This document shows, piece after piece, positions 36,793-44,797 of a DNA stretch of 64,000 nucleotides. The notes beneath the pieces were generated by a model. The model saw nothing but the letters and a program-made list of their open reading frames with translations. It searched no databases and was not told where the DNA came from. Each line of letters begins with the position of its first letter. Positions within the stretch are counted from its first letter, which is position 1. The position numbers and the translations under genes were made by a program. This DNA comes from Roseibium aggregatum IAM 12614 (GTDB taxonomy: Bacteria; Pseudomonadota; Alphaproteobacteria; Rhizobiales; Stappiaceae), in the NCBI RefSeq assembly GCF_000168975.1, contig NZ_AAUW01000015.1, positions 1 to 64,000 of the forward strand, written 5' to 3'.

Positions 36793-37899
36793 TTACTCCG
36801 CCGCTGAGTGATGCGCGGCGCCCTGGTTGCGCTGGAAGGCGGCAAAAACGTTGCCTTCCACAAGCCAGGCAAGGCCGACCCGCGCCCCAAGTGCCATGGA
36901 CACCATGACGACCGGCGCGGAAATCGCCAGCGTGGAGAAGCCGGTGATGCCCTGCCCCACCGTGCAGCCCATGGAAAACACCCCACCGACGCCCATCAGC
37001 GTGCCGCCCAGAAGATGTCGGCCGAGTTCGCGGGCATCGTCGCAGGCTTCCCAGCGGATATCCCGCTTCCACAGGGCGGCGATGACGGCTCCGAAAAGCG
37101 TGCCGACAATCAGACCGACGCCGTAATCCGGCAAGGTTCCCGTGTAGGTGATGAGCTGCATGATAGTATCGCCCACCGGCACCACGAAGGAACCGGCTTC
37201 GATCTGGATCGGATCGAAGGAGCGCGCGGCCAGGAAGGTTGTCGCCCACCAGCCGAAGGCAATCACGCTGCCGATCACGACACCGGTTCCGATCTTGCTC
37301 CATTGACGGCGGTAGGACGCCGATTTGAAGATCCAGACCAGCCCCGCAAGCGCGATCACGATGGCGACCACACCCTGCAGCTTCATGCCGAACAGGGTCG
37401 AGACAATGTCGCCCATGGACTGACTGCCACTTGCAGTGAAGGAAACGGCAAGATCATCGACAAGCGGCACCCGCAGGATGCCGACGATGCCCCGTTGGGC
37501 GGCGAGCGCCGACAGGCCGATCACCGTCAGCACCACCAGTGCCCGCAGGCTTCCGCCGCCCAGACGCAGAACGGCACCGAAGCCGCAGGTGCCGACAAGC
37601 GCCATGCCGATGCCGAACATGAAGCCGCCCAGGATGGCGCCCGTCCAGGCAAATTCCGGTGACAGATAGAAGGAGGCGGACGTATCGGCCAAGCCGAAGG
37701 CAACAAGCACTTGCGTGCCGATGAGCGCGGAGACTGACGCAAGCACCCAGGTTCTGAGGGCGCTGCTGTCGCCCGCATACCAGAGCCGTTCCAGTGCGGA
37801 CAGGGTGCAGAAATGGTTCGACCGGGCGACGAAACCCAATACGCATCCCGCAAGCACACCGAGAAGTGGTGTCAGCATCACCGGATCAAGATTGACCAT
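36793..37899 (-). CDS. YeeE/YedE family (TsuA-like) sulfur-compound transporter 2
   Basis: 368-aa membrane protein paralogous to the one at 34598. It carries RSNHFCTLSALERLW, GMALVGTCGFGAVLRLGGGSLRALVVL and GGVFSMGCTVGQGITGFSTLA, each with a conserved Cys. It convergently abuts the MBL gene. Two such transporters around one hydrolase suggest import of thiosulfate or a sulfane species for assimilation or oxidation (inference). Confidence 0.85.
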   Translation of the reverse strand: MVNLDPVMLTPLLGVLAGCVLGFVARSNHFCTLSALERLWYAGDSSALRTWVLASVSALIGTQVLVAFGLADTSASFYLSPEFAWTGAILGGFMFGIGMALVGTCGFGAVLRLGGGSLRALVVLTVIGLSALAAQRGIVGILRVPLVDDLAVSFTASGSQSMGDIVSTLFGMKLQGVVAIVIALAGLVWIFKSASYRRQWSKIGTGVVIGSVIAFGWWATTFLAARSFDPIQIEAGSFVVPVGDTIMQLITYTGTLPDYGVGLIVGTLFGAVIAALWKRDIRWEACDDARELGRHLLGGTLMGVGGVFSMGCTVGQGITGFSTLAISAPVVMVSMALGARVGLAWLVEGNVFAAFQRNQGAAHHSAAE

Positions 37900-38043
37900 G
37901 CGCGTCCTACCCTCCGCCGGATTGTCCGGCCGCGTTTCCCGTCTCCGCTCTGTCGGCGATTTTCATGAACCGTAGCAGGCGGCGTATACGGCAGCAATCG
38001 AACTCGTTGCTGCAACGCACGCATGCCGGCGCGCTGCCTGCGC

Positions 38044-38394
38044 CTATTTCTCCGGGGCGCGAACGTCCTTGCAGAACAGGTCGTAGAGGCTCGAGATGAT
38101 CGAGCTCACTTCATCGTTCATCAGGCTGTAGTAGATCATGCGCCCGTCGCGCCGCGACTGCACCAGGCCCTCCAGGCGAAGGCGGGCAAGCTGCTGGGAG
38201 ACTGCCGCCTGCGGCATGGTCAGGATTTCCTCGAGCTCGGAAACCGACTTTTCGCCTTCCGACAGCAGACACAGGATCACGAGGCGCACTTCATGGGAAA
38301 GGGCCTTGAGCAGATCGCTCGCCTTCCGCGCCTGCTCCATCAGCAGGTCGAGGTCCTTTGCATCCAGATTCTTGTCCAAGGCCGGCAGTATCAT
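38044..38394 (-). CDS. soxR: ArsR-family sulfane-sulfur-responsive repressor (SoxR/SqrR/BigR type)
   Basis: 116-aa winged-helix regulator: ALSHEVRLVILCLLSEGEKSVSELEEILTMPQAAVSQQLARLRLEGLV. Two cysteines, Cys42 and Cys108, are 66 residues apart, the same spacing as the persulfide-sensing pairs of SqrR (C41/C107) and BigR (C38/C104). It should repress sox genes until sulfane sulfur links the two Cys. Co-directional with the soxS-like gene and divergent from soxV. Confidence 0.88.
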   Translation of the reverse strand: MILPALDKNLDAKDLDLLMEQARKASDLLKALSHEVRLVILCLLSEGEKSVSELEEILTMPQAAVSQQLARLRLEGLVQSRRDGRMIYYSLMNDEVSSIISSLYDLFCKDVRAPEK

Positions 38395-38487
38395 CCGGAA
38401 CCCACACCTTCTTCAAGCAATCGCCATTGCAGCGCACAAATCCAATTTACAGAGTCATGCCTTAACTTCCGCAGCGGATCAACAACC

Positions 38488-38862
38488 TCACTCGGTGGTG
38501 TCAGGAAGCTTTCCCAGCATATCGGTCAGCATGGGCCAGAAAAAGTGCTCTCCCGGGTAGCCCCGCAGCCGGTCGATTTCAACGCCGTCGGCCACCAGAA
38601 TGAAGGTTGGCGTCATGCGTTCTTTGGGAATTCCGGCCAGATCCTGCGGCCAGGCGTCGGTGATGTCGACGCGGCGCAGCGGTGCCTGCCGGCCTTCCGC
38701 CGTTTTCGGGTAGGCAATGCCGATTTCCTCGTTCCAGCGCTTGCACCAGACACACCCAGGCTGTTCCAGCATGACCAGTTCGGCACTCCACACCGGCATG
38801 GCCTGAAACAGGGCGGACAACAACACTCCGGCAAGGATCATCGCTCGGGTCGCAACGGACAT
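38488..38862 (-). CDS. soxS: Thioredoxin-like periplasmic protein (SoxS-like)
   Basis: 124 aa from the ATG at 38862; the upstream extension is unlikely because it is charged and precedes the signal peptide (ends VWSA-ELV). The thioredoxin-type motif is QPGCVWCKRWNEE, with cis-Pro context TPTFILVADG. SoxS keeps SoxY reduced and active in Paracoccus/Pseudaminobacter-type loci. Lies upstream of soxR on the same strand, 93 bp apart. Confidence 0.82.
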   Translation of the reverse strand: MSVATRAMILAGVLLSALFQAMPVWSAELVMLEQPGCVWCKRWNEEIGIAYPKTAEGRQAPLRRVDITDAWPQDLAGIPKERMTPTFILVADGVEIDRLRGYPGEHFFWPMLTDMLGKLPDTTE

Positions 38863-38895
38863 TTTGCAATCTCCACATTTCTTCCATTGCAATAT

Positions 38896-38911
38896 ATAGG
38901 AACTTTTGAAT
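38896..38911. promoter_or_regulatory. Second SoxR/SqrR-like operator, upstream of soxS and soxV
   Basis: On the minus strand ATTCAAAAGTTCCTAT: the first 11 bases are identical to the palindrome at 35800, while the second half is degenerate. It lies midway between the divergent soxS and soxV genes. Confidence 0.5.
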
Positions 38912-38954
38912 ATTTTAAAGCAACCGAAGATCGAGTTTCTCTGGGAGGAAATGA

Positions 38955-39689
38955 ATGCTCGATGTTTCTCTGGGCGCTGCCTTTCTGGCAGGTCTGCTCT
39001 CATTCATTTCACCCTGTGTATTGCCGATTGTGCCGCCCTATCTGTGTTACCTGGCCGGTGTCAGCGTCGATGAACTGAAGGGCGAAACCGCAACCGCAGA
39101 AACGGGCCGCCGGGTGATTCTGGCCGCCATCGCTTTCGTGCTCGGCTTTTCGCTGGTGTTTGTTGCCCTTGGCGCAACGGCCAGCGTTATCGGCCAGTCG
39201 ATCGCCCGCTACTATGATATCCTGTCGTATGTCGCAGGGGCGATCATCATCGTCATGGGCCTGCATTTTCTAGGCGTCTTTCGCATCGGACTTCTGTTTC
39301 GCGAAGCGCGCATTCATGTGGAACGCAAGCCCGCGGGCCTGGTCGGCGCCTTCGTCATGGGCCTGGCTTTCGCCTTCGGCTGGACACCCTGCGTCGGCCC
39401 GGTTCTGGCTGCGATCCTGTTCGTGGCCGGGTCATCGGACACAACCTGGCACGGCGCAGGCCTGCTCGCGGTCTATGCGCTCGGCATCGGCCTGCCGTTC
39501 ATCCTGGCGGCAGCATTTGCCAGCCGGTTCCTGAAATTGGCCGGCCGTTTCCGCAAACACATGGGCACGGTGGAAAAGATCATGGGTGGCCTGCTGGTCC
39601 TCACCGGCCTGCTGTTCATCACCGGGCAAATGTCGGCCATCGCCTTCTGGTTGCTCGAAACATTCCCGATTTTCTCGCAAATCGGCTGA
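38955..39689 (+). CDS. soxV: CcdA/DsbD-type thiol-disulfide membrane transporter (SoxV)
   Basis: 244 aa, six transmembrane helices. The redox Cys of the family are in FISPCVLPIVPPYLCYLAG and AFGWTPCVGPVLAAILF. SoxV passes electrons from cytoplasmic thioredoxin across the membrane to SoxW and so to SoxY. First gene of the sox operon; 33 bp to soxW. Confidence 0.9.
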   Translation: MLDVSLGAAFLAGLLSFISPCVLPIVPPYLCYLAGVSVDELKGETATAETGRRVILAAIAFVLGFSLVFVALGATASVIGQSIARYYDILSYVAGAIIIVMGLHFLGVFRIGLLFREARIHVERKPAGLVGAFVMGLAFAFGWTPCVGPVLAAILFVAGSSDTTWHGAGLLAVYALGIGLPFILAAAFASRFLKLAGRFRKHMGTVEKIMGGLLVLTGLLFITGQMSAIAFWLLETFPIFSQIG

Positions 39690-39722
39690 CCGGCCGGTAT
39701 CCGGTCCAGGGAGGACAATGAC

Positions 39723-40316
39723 ATGCGTATCTGGAAACATATGGTTCTGGCGGTCGAACTCTTGGTGGCCCTGACCACGACCGCGCTCGCCGCAACGCTC
39801 GGCGACGACGGCCTGCACAAGCAGCCCTGGTTCACCGTGACGTTTCGCGACATCGGCGAAGACATTGAAACCGCTGCCGGTGAAGGCAAGCGCCTGGCGA
39901 TCATCTTCGAGCAGCGCGGCTGCATCTATTGCCGCCAGATGCACGAGAAGATCCTCTCCGATCCGGAGGTGACCGACTACATCAAAGAGAATTTCATGGT
40001 CGTGCAATACAACATGTTCGGCGATGAGGAAGTGATCGATCTGGACGGCGAAGAGCTGACCGAGAAGACCGCCGCCCGCAAGTGGGGCTATGTCTTCACA
40101 CCCACAATCGTGTTCCTGCCGGAGGAGGTTCCGAGCGAGGGAACCGTGTCTGAAGTGGCTGTTGCAACGATGCCTGGCGCCTTCGGCAAGTGGACATTCC
40201 TGAACATGTTCCGCTGGGTCCGGGAAAAAGGCTACGAGGGCGACGAACATTTCCAGAAGTATCATGCCCGCATAATCAACGAGTTACGCGAAAAAGGCCG
40301 GCTCGACGCGGAATAG
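39723..40316 (+). CDS. soxW: Periplasmic thioredoxin (SoxW)
   Basis: 197 aa. Signal peptide ends near ALA-ATL. The thioredoxin-fold motif is FEQRGCIYCRQMHEKIL (CxxC about 76-79), followed by GYVFTPTIVFLPEE with cis-Pro. It is the periplasmic partner of SoxV. AGGGAGGAC lies just before the start. Confidence 0.88.
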   Translation: MRIWKHMVLAVELLVALTTTALAATLGDDGLHKQPWFTVTFRDIGEDIETAAGEGKRLAIIFEQRGCIYCRQMHEKILSDPEVTDYIKENFMVVQYNMFGDEEVIDLDGEELTEKTAARKWGYVFTPTIVFLPEEVPSEGTVSEVAVATMPGAFGKWTFLNMFRWVREKGYEGDEHFQKYHARIINELREKGRLDAE

Positions 40317-40362
40317 GAAGCATGGAAAAAACAGGTTTATGCCTCATAAGGCAAAAGGCCTA

Positions 40363-40401
40363 TTGCATAACATATGCAAAAAATCATATCTTTTAATATG
40401 A
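40363..40401. promoter_or_regulatory. Two tandem palindromes upstream of soxX
   Basis: TTGCATA-ACA-TATGCAA (40363-40379, perfect 7-bp arms) and TCATAT-N6-ATATGA (40384-40401, perfect 6-bp arms). Their centres are about 21 bp apart, two helical turns, within an AT-rich 177-bp gap before the structural sox genes. Likely an operator pair or internal promoter for soxXYZABCD. Confidence 0.5.
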
Positions 40402-40493
40402 GGAGGACAGGCAGGCCGGGGGATCGGACCTGCCGAAGGAACGCAAGCGGCACCACAGCCGGCCGTTCCGCACTGAGGAGGAAAGCCGACACA

Positions 40494-40973
40494 ATGTTCA
40501 AGGGCGCGACACAATTCAGCCTGCCGGCGGCCTTTGCCGGCCTGGCCGTCCTGGCCGCTTCGGCAGCGGCCGCCGGGACGGTTGCTCCGGACAGCGTTCC
40601 CATCGAGGATATGGAACTGTCCCAATCCCTGACGGGCGTTCCGGGGGACCCGCTTGCCGGACGCGAAGCCTTCGCCGACCGCAAGAAGGGCAATTGCCTG
40701 GCCTGTCATGCCAATGCCGATCTCAGCGACCAGCTGTTCCACGGCGAAGTCGGACCCGTCCTAGACGGCGCAGCCGACCGCTGGAGCGAGGCGCAACTGC
40801 GCGCCATCGTGGTCAACAGCAAGGACGTTTTCGGCGACCAGACCATCATGCCCGGTTTCTACACCCTGAAGGTGGGCATCAACGTCGACGAGGAATTCGC
40901 CGGCAAAACCATCCTGTCAGCGCAAGAGGTAGAGGACGTCGTCGCCTATCTCCTGACGCTGAAAGAGAATTGA
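40494..40973 (+). CDS. soxX: Sulfur oxidation c-type cytochrome SoxX
   Basis: 159 aa from the ATG at 40494 after GAGGAGGAAA; a longer upstream reading is rejected because it crosses the promoter palindromes. Signal peptide ends near AAA-GTV. One haem site NCLACHAN (about 65-70) and a distal Met region TIMPGFYTL. SoxX pairs with SoxA to conjugate thiosulfate to SoxY. Confidence 0.92.
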   Translation: MFKGATQFSLPAAFAGLAVLAASAAAAGTVAPDSVPIEDMELSQSLTGVPGDPLAGREAFADRKKGNCLACHANADLSDQLFHGEVGPVLDGAADRWSEAQLRAIVVNSKDVFGDQTIMPGFYTLKVGINVDEEFAGKTILSAQEVEDVVAYLLTLKEN

Positions 40974-40996
40974 TCTCGGGTTTCAAGGAGCAAGAG

Positions 40997-41446
40997 ATGA
41001 GCTTTACAAGACGCCAGGTGTTTGGCCTCACGATCGGAGCCGCCGCTTTTGTGGCAGCCGGATCGCGGGTTTCCTTCGCCGCAACCGACCAGACCGAAGA
41101 AGCAATCAAGGCCTTTACCGGCGGAGCCGAGCCCAAGGAGGGAACGGTGTCTCTCGACACGCCGGAAATCGCCGAAAACGGCAACACGGTGCCGGTCGGC
41201 GTGTCCGTCGACAGCCCGATGACGACAGACAGCTTTGTTGAATCCGTCCTGATCCTGGCCGACGGCAACCCCAATCCGGCCGTCGCGACATTCCACTTCA
41301 CCGCCATGAGCGGGGTTGCGGAAGCCAAGACGCGCATCCGGCTGGCCAAGACGCAGAACGTCATTGCCGTGGCCAAGATGAACGACGGTTCCACCTTCAT
41401 CGACCGCAAGGAAGTGAAAGTCACCATCGGCGGCTGTGGCGGCTAA
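40997..41446 (+). CDS. soxY: Thiosulfate oxidation carrier protein SoxY
   Basis: 149 aa. Twin-arginine-type leader (FTRRQVFGLTIGAAAFVAA) ending near FA-ATD. The mature protein ends in VTIGGCGG, the swinging-arm GGCGG motif whose Cys carries the sulfur substrate. CAAGGAG precedes the ATG. Confidence 0.95.
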   Translation: MSFTRRQVFGLTIGAAAFVAAGSRVSFAATDQTEEAIKAFTGGAEPKEGTVSLDTPEIAENGNTVPVGVSVDSPMTTDSFVESVLILADGNPNPAVATFHFTAMSGVAEAKTRIRLAKTQNVIAVAKMNDGSTFIDRKEVKVTIGGCGG

Positions 41447-41543
41447 TCCGCAAGAGCACAAGCGGCTTGTCCGCAGGACCGGCCCCGGCTTTTAGCCGAA
41501 CGGCCGCCCGGCAAGCAGATCAGGGATACGAAGGAACGAAATC

Positions 41544-41870
41544 ATGGCAGATCCGAAACCGCGCGTGAAAGTGCCCAAGAAGGCAGCAGCGGGCGAAGTC
41601 ATCACCATCAAGACGCTTATCAGCCACCCGATGGAATCCGGTCAGCGCAAGGACAAGCAGGGCAACCTCATTCCGCGCCAGATCATCAACAAGTTCACCT
41701 GCGAGTTCAACGGACAGGTGGTGTTTTCCTGCGACATGGACCCGGCCGTCTCGGCGAACCCCTACATGGAGTTCAATGCCAAGGTGAACGAGTCCGGCAC
41801 GTTCAAGTTCACCTGGGTCGACGATGACGGCAGCGTCTACGCGTCCGAGAACAAGATCACTGTTGAATAG
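41544..41870 (+). CDS. soxZ: Thiosulfate oxidation carrier complex protein SoxZ
   Basis: 108 aa, no signal peptide, as usual for SoxZ, which is exported bound to SoxY. Ig-like beta fold: PRVKVPKKAAAGEVITIKTLISHPMESGQRKD and KFTWVDDDGSVYASENKITVE are characteristic. Partners SoxY as the substrate carrier. Confidence 0.95.
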   Translation: MADPKPRVKVPKKAAAGEVITIKTLISHPMESGQRKDKQGNLIPRQIINKFTCEFNGQVVFSCDMDPAVSANPYMEFNAKVNESGTFKFTWVDDDGSVYASENKITVE

Positions 41871-42013
41871 GCAGCGGCCCAGCATCTGCGGCTGTGACAT
41901 CGCAGCCGGTTGAACAGCCGGAAGCAGATTGCATCGAGAGTGTCGGAACATCGTATCTGCAGTCAGTCGAAGGCAGGGTGTTCCAGGGATCGCTCAAATC
42001 GGGAGGAGACGAT

Positions 42014-42874
42014 TTGGCCAATAGAACGAAACGCATAGCCACCATGCTCGCAGCATTGATGGTCAGCACAAGCGCTAGCCTGGCCGGGGGGCCGGTTGAC
42101 GAAAAGCTCGTTATCGACGGTGAACTGGAAATCGACACCCGCGTACCGGCACCGGAAGGTCACCCTTTCGATGAACTGATCTCCGGTTGGCATTACCGTA
42201 CGGACGAGACCCGTGATCTTGAAGCCGACAGCTTCCAGAACCCGGGCATGCTCTATGTCGAACGCGGCGAGGAAATCTGGAACACGGTGGATGGCGCAGC
42301 AGGAAAATCCTGTGCATCCTGCCACGAGGACGCCGAAAGCTTCCTCAAGGGCCTTGGTGCAAGCTATCCCAAGTGGAATGAGGATGCCGGCAAGCCGTTC
42401 AACATCGAGCTGCAGATCAACCAGTGCCGCGAACAGAACATGCAGGCAGAGCCCTACAAGTTCGACGCGCCCGATCAGAAAGCCCTGACGACCTACATCA
42501 AGCACCAGTCACTCGGCATGCCGATGCACGTCGACCTGAGCGAAGGCGAGATGCAGGCCTGGTGGGAAAAAGGCAAGGACCTCTACTACACCCGAACGGG
42601 TCAGTTGAACCTGTCCTGCGCCACCTGCCACGAGAACTACAACGGCAGCTATATCCGGGCTGATCACCTCAGCCAGGGCAACGTCAACGGCTTCCCGACG
42701 TACCGTCTGAAGCAGAGCGAGATGGTATCGCTGCACAACCGCTTCCGCGGATGTATTCGCGATACACGCGCAGCCTTCCCGCCAGCCTTCTCCGACGAGC
42801 TTATGGCTCTGGAGGTTTATGTGACCTGGCGCGGGTCCGGGCTCGACATCGAAACCCCGGCGGTCCGCCAGTAG
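42014..42874 (+). CDS. soxA: Sulfur oxidation dihaem cytochrome SoxA
   Basis: 286 aa from the TTG at 42014, preferred because GGGAGGAG lies 5-6 nt upstream; an ATG at 42044 has no such site, and the long reading frame from 41894 has no leader. Signal peptide ends near SLA-GGP. Two CxxCH sites (KSCASCHED, LSCATCHEN) make it the dihaem type, and FRGCIRDTR holds the catalytic Cys ligand. With SoxX it forms the L-cysteine S-thiosulfotransferase. Confidence 0.92.
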   Translation: MANRTKRIATMLAALMVSTSASLAGGPVDEKLVIDGELEIDTRVPAPEGHPFDELISGWHYRTDETRDLEADSFQNPGMLYVERGEEIWNTVDGAAGKSCASCHEDAESFLKGLGASYPKWNEDAGKPFNIELQINQCREQNMQAEPYKFDAPDQKALTTYIKHQSLGMPMHVDLSEGEMQAWWEKGKDLYYTRTGQLNLSCATCHENYNGSYIRADHLSQGNVNGFPTYRLKQSEMVSLHNRFRGCIRDTRAAFPPAFSDELMALEVYVTWRGSGLDIETPAVRQ

Positions 42875-42890
42875 GCTGACCGTTCAACCT

Positions 42891-42924
42891 CCGGCGCGGT
42901 CACAGCCGCCGCGCCGGTTTCTTT
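42891..42924 (+). terminator. Terminator-like hairpin between soxA and soxB
   Basis: CCGGCGCGG (42891-42899) / CCGCGCCGG (42909-42917), then TTTCTTT. It sits in a 195-bp gap and may reduce expression of soxBCD relative to soxXYZA. Confidence 0.6.
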
Positions 42925-43069
42925 CCCGGTGTTGCAACAGGCGGAAAGAGCAGGCTGACAACATCACCGTCCCGCACGTGGGATAACCGGGGTGCACGGC
43001 ATTGCCGCGCATCAACGGGAAAATTATGCAACCGGCCCGGCAACGGCCGTTGGTTTGGAGAAACCGAGA

Positions 43070-44764
43070 ATGTTCTCAAGACGTGAGTTCCTGATGGCGG
43101 CAACCGCGACAAGCGCCTTGCTCGGATCGGGCATGGCGGGTTCGTGGTCCCGGCTGATGGCGCAACAGGCCCTGACAGAGGACCAGCTCCTGGGCATGGA
43201 AGCCAAGGGCACGCTCACGCTGGTGCATATCACCGATATCCACGCCCAGCTAAAGCCGATCTACTTCCGCGAACCGTCCATCAACCTGGGCATCGGAGAC
43301 GTCAAGGGCAAACCGCCCCATGTCACCGGGGCGGATTTCCTGAAGCTCTACAACATCGAGGCCGGGTCACCGGATGCCTATGCGCTCACGTCTGAAGACT
43401 TTGTCGCCCTGGCCAGGACCTACGGCAAGATGGGCGGCATGGACCGGGTCGCGACCGTCATAAAACGCATTCGCGCAGAACGCGGCGCCGATAACGTTCT
43501 TCTCCTGGATGGCGGCGACACCTGGCAGGGCAGCTACACGTCGAATGTGACCCAGGGCGAAGACATGATCACGATCATGAATTCGCTGGAACCGGACGCG
43601 ATGACCGGGCACTGGGAATTCACCTATGGCACCGACCGGGTGCAGGAAGTCATCGACAGCCTGCCCTTCGCCTTCCTCGGCTCAAACATCTACGACAACG
43701 AATGGGACGAGCCGGCGTTCGAATCCTGGAAGATGTTCGAGCGCGGCGGGTCCAAGGTCGCCGTCATCGGCCAGGCCTTCCCCTATACCCCGATTGCCAA
43801 TCCGCGCTGGATGATCCCCGGCTGGTCCTTCGGCATCCGCGAGGAAGACATTGCCAAGCATGTGGCCGAGGCCCACGACGAAGGCGCTGAAATCGTCGTG
43901 CTGCTGTCCCACAACGGCTTCGACGTCGACCGCAAGCTGGCGTCCCGTGTCGATGGCATCGACGTCATCCTCACGGGCCACACGCACGACGCCCTGCCGG
44001 AACCGGTCATCGTCAACGACACGCTGGTGATCGCCTCCGGCTCCAACGGCAAATTCGTCTCCCGGGTGGATCTCGATGTCCAGGACGGCAAGCTGGCGGG
44101 CTATGCCTATCGCCTGATCCCGATCTTCTCAGACGTCATCACACCCGATGCGGATATGGCAGCGCTGATCGATGAGGTCCGCGCACCCTACGAAGCGGAT
44201 CTCGCCCGCGTTCTCGGCAAGACCGAGAACCTGCTCTACCGGCGCGGCAACTTCAACGGCACCTTCGACGATCTGATCTGTCAGGCGCTTCTGAGCGAAC
44301 GTGACGCCGAAATTGCCCTGTCGCCCGGCTTCCGCTGGGGGACGTCGCTTCTACCGGGCCAGGACATCACCTTCGAGGACGTCCACAATGCCTGCGCCAT
44401 GACCTATCCGGCGGCCTACCGCTCGCCGATGACCGGTCAGATGCTGAAGGACATTCTGGAGGATGTCGGCGACAACCTCTTCAACAAGGACCCTTACTAC
44501 CAGCAGGGCGGCGACATGGTCCGCGTTGGTGGCATGGGCTACACCATCGACCCCGGCAAGGAGATCGGCGAGCGCATTTCGGGCATGACCCTGCTCGCCA
44601 CCGGCGAAGCCATCGATCCAGCCCGGGAATACATCGTTGCCGGCTGGGCCTCGGTCAACGAGGGCACGGAAGGCCCGCCCATCTCCGAAGTTGTCGAAGC
44701 CTATCTCACAAGCAATCCCGTGGTCAGCCTGCCGGACAACCAGTCCGTCAAGCTGGCAGGATGA
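43070..44764 (+). CDS. soxB: Thiosulfohydrolase SoxB
   Basis: 564 aa. Twin-arginine-type leader (FSRREFLMAATATSALLG). Dimanganese calcineurin-like phosphoesterase core: LVHITDIHAQLKP, LLLDGGDTWQGSYTSNV, DAMTGHWEFTYG (the SoxB form of GNHE) and ILTGHTHDALPEP; a 5'-nucleotidase-like C-terminal domain follows. It hydrolyses the sulfonate from SoxY-bound thiosulfate, releasing sulfate. Start at the ATG after GTTTGGAG. Confidence 0.95.
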   Translation: MFSRREFLMAATATSALLGSGMAGSWSRLMAQQALTEDQLLGMEAKGTLTLVHITDIHAQLKPIYFREPSINLGIGDVKGKPPHVTGADFLKLYNIEAGSPDAYALTSEDFVALARTYGKMGGMDRVATVIKRIRAERGADNVLLLDGGDTWQGSYTSNVTQGEDMITIMNSLEPDAMTGHWEFTYGTDRVQEVIDSLPFAFLGSNIYDNEWDEPAFESWKMFERGGSKVAVIGQAFPYTPIANPRWMIPGWSFGIREEDIAKHVAEAHDEGAEIVVLLSHNGFDVDRKLASRVDGIDVILTGHTHDALPEPVIVNDTLVIASGSNGKFVSRVDLDVQDGKLAGYAYRLIPIFSDVITPDADMAALIDEVRAPYEADLARVLGKTENLLYRRGNFNGTFDDLICQALLSERDAEIALSPGFRWGTSLLPGQDITFEDVHNACAMTYPAAYRSPMTGQMLKDILEDVGDNLFNKDPYYQQGGDMVRVGGMGYTIDPGKEIGERISGMTLLATGEAIDPAREYIVAGWASVNEGTEGPPISEVVEAYLTSNPVVSLPDNQSVKLAG

Positions 44765-44797
44765 TGCCTTTTCTTCAGAGACCCTGAGGACACGATC

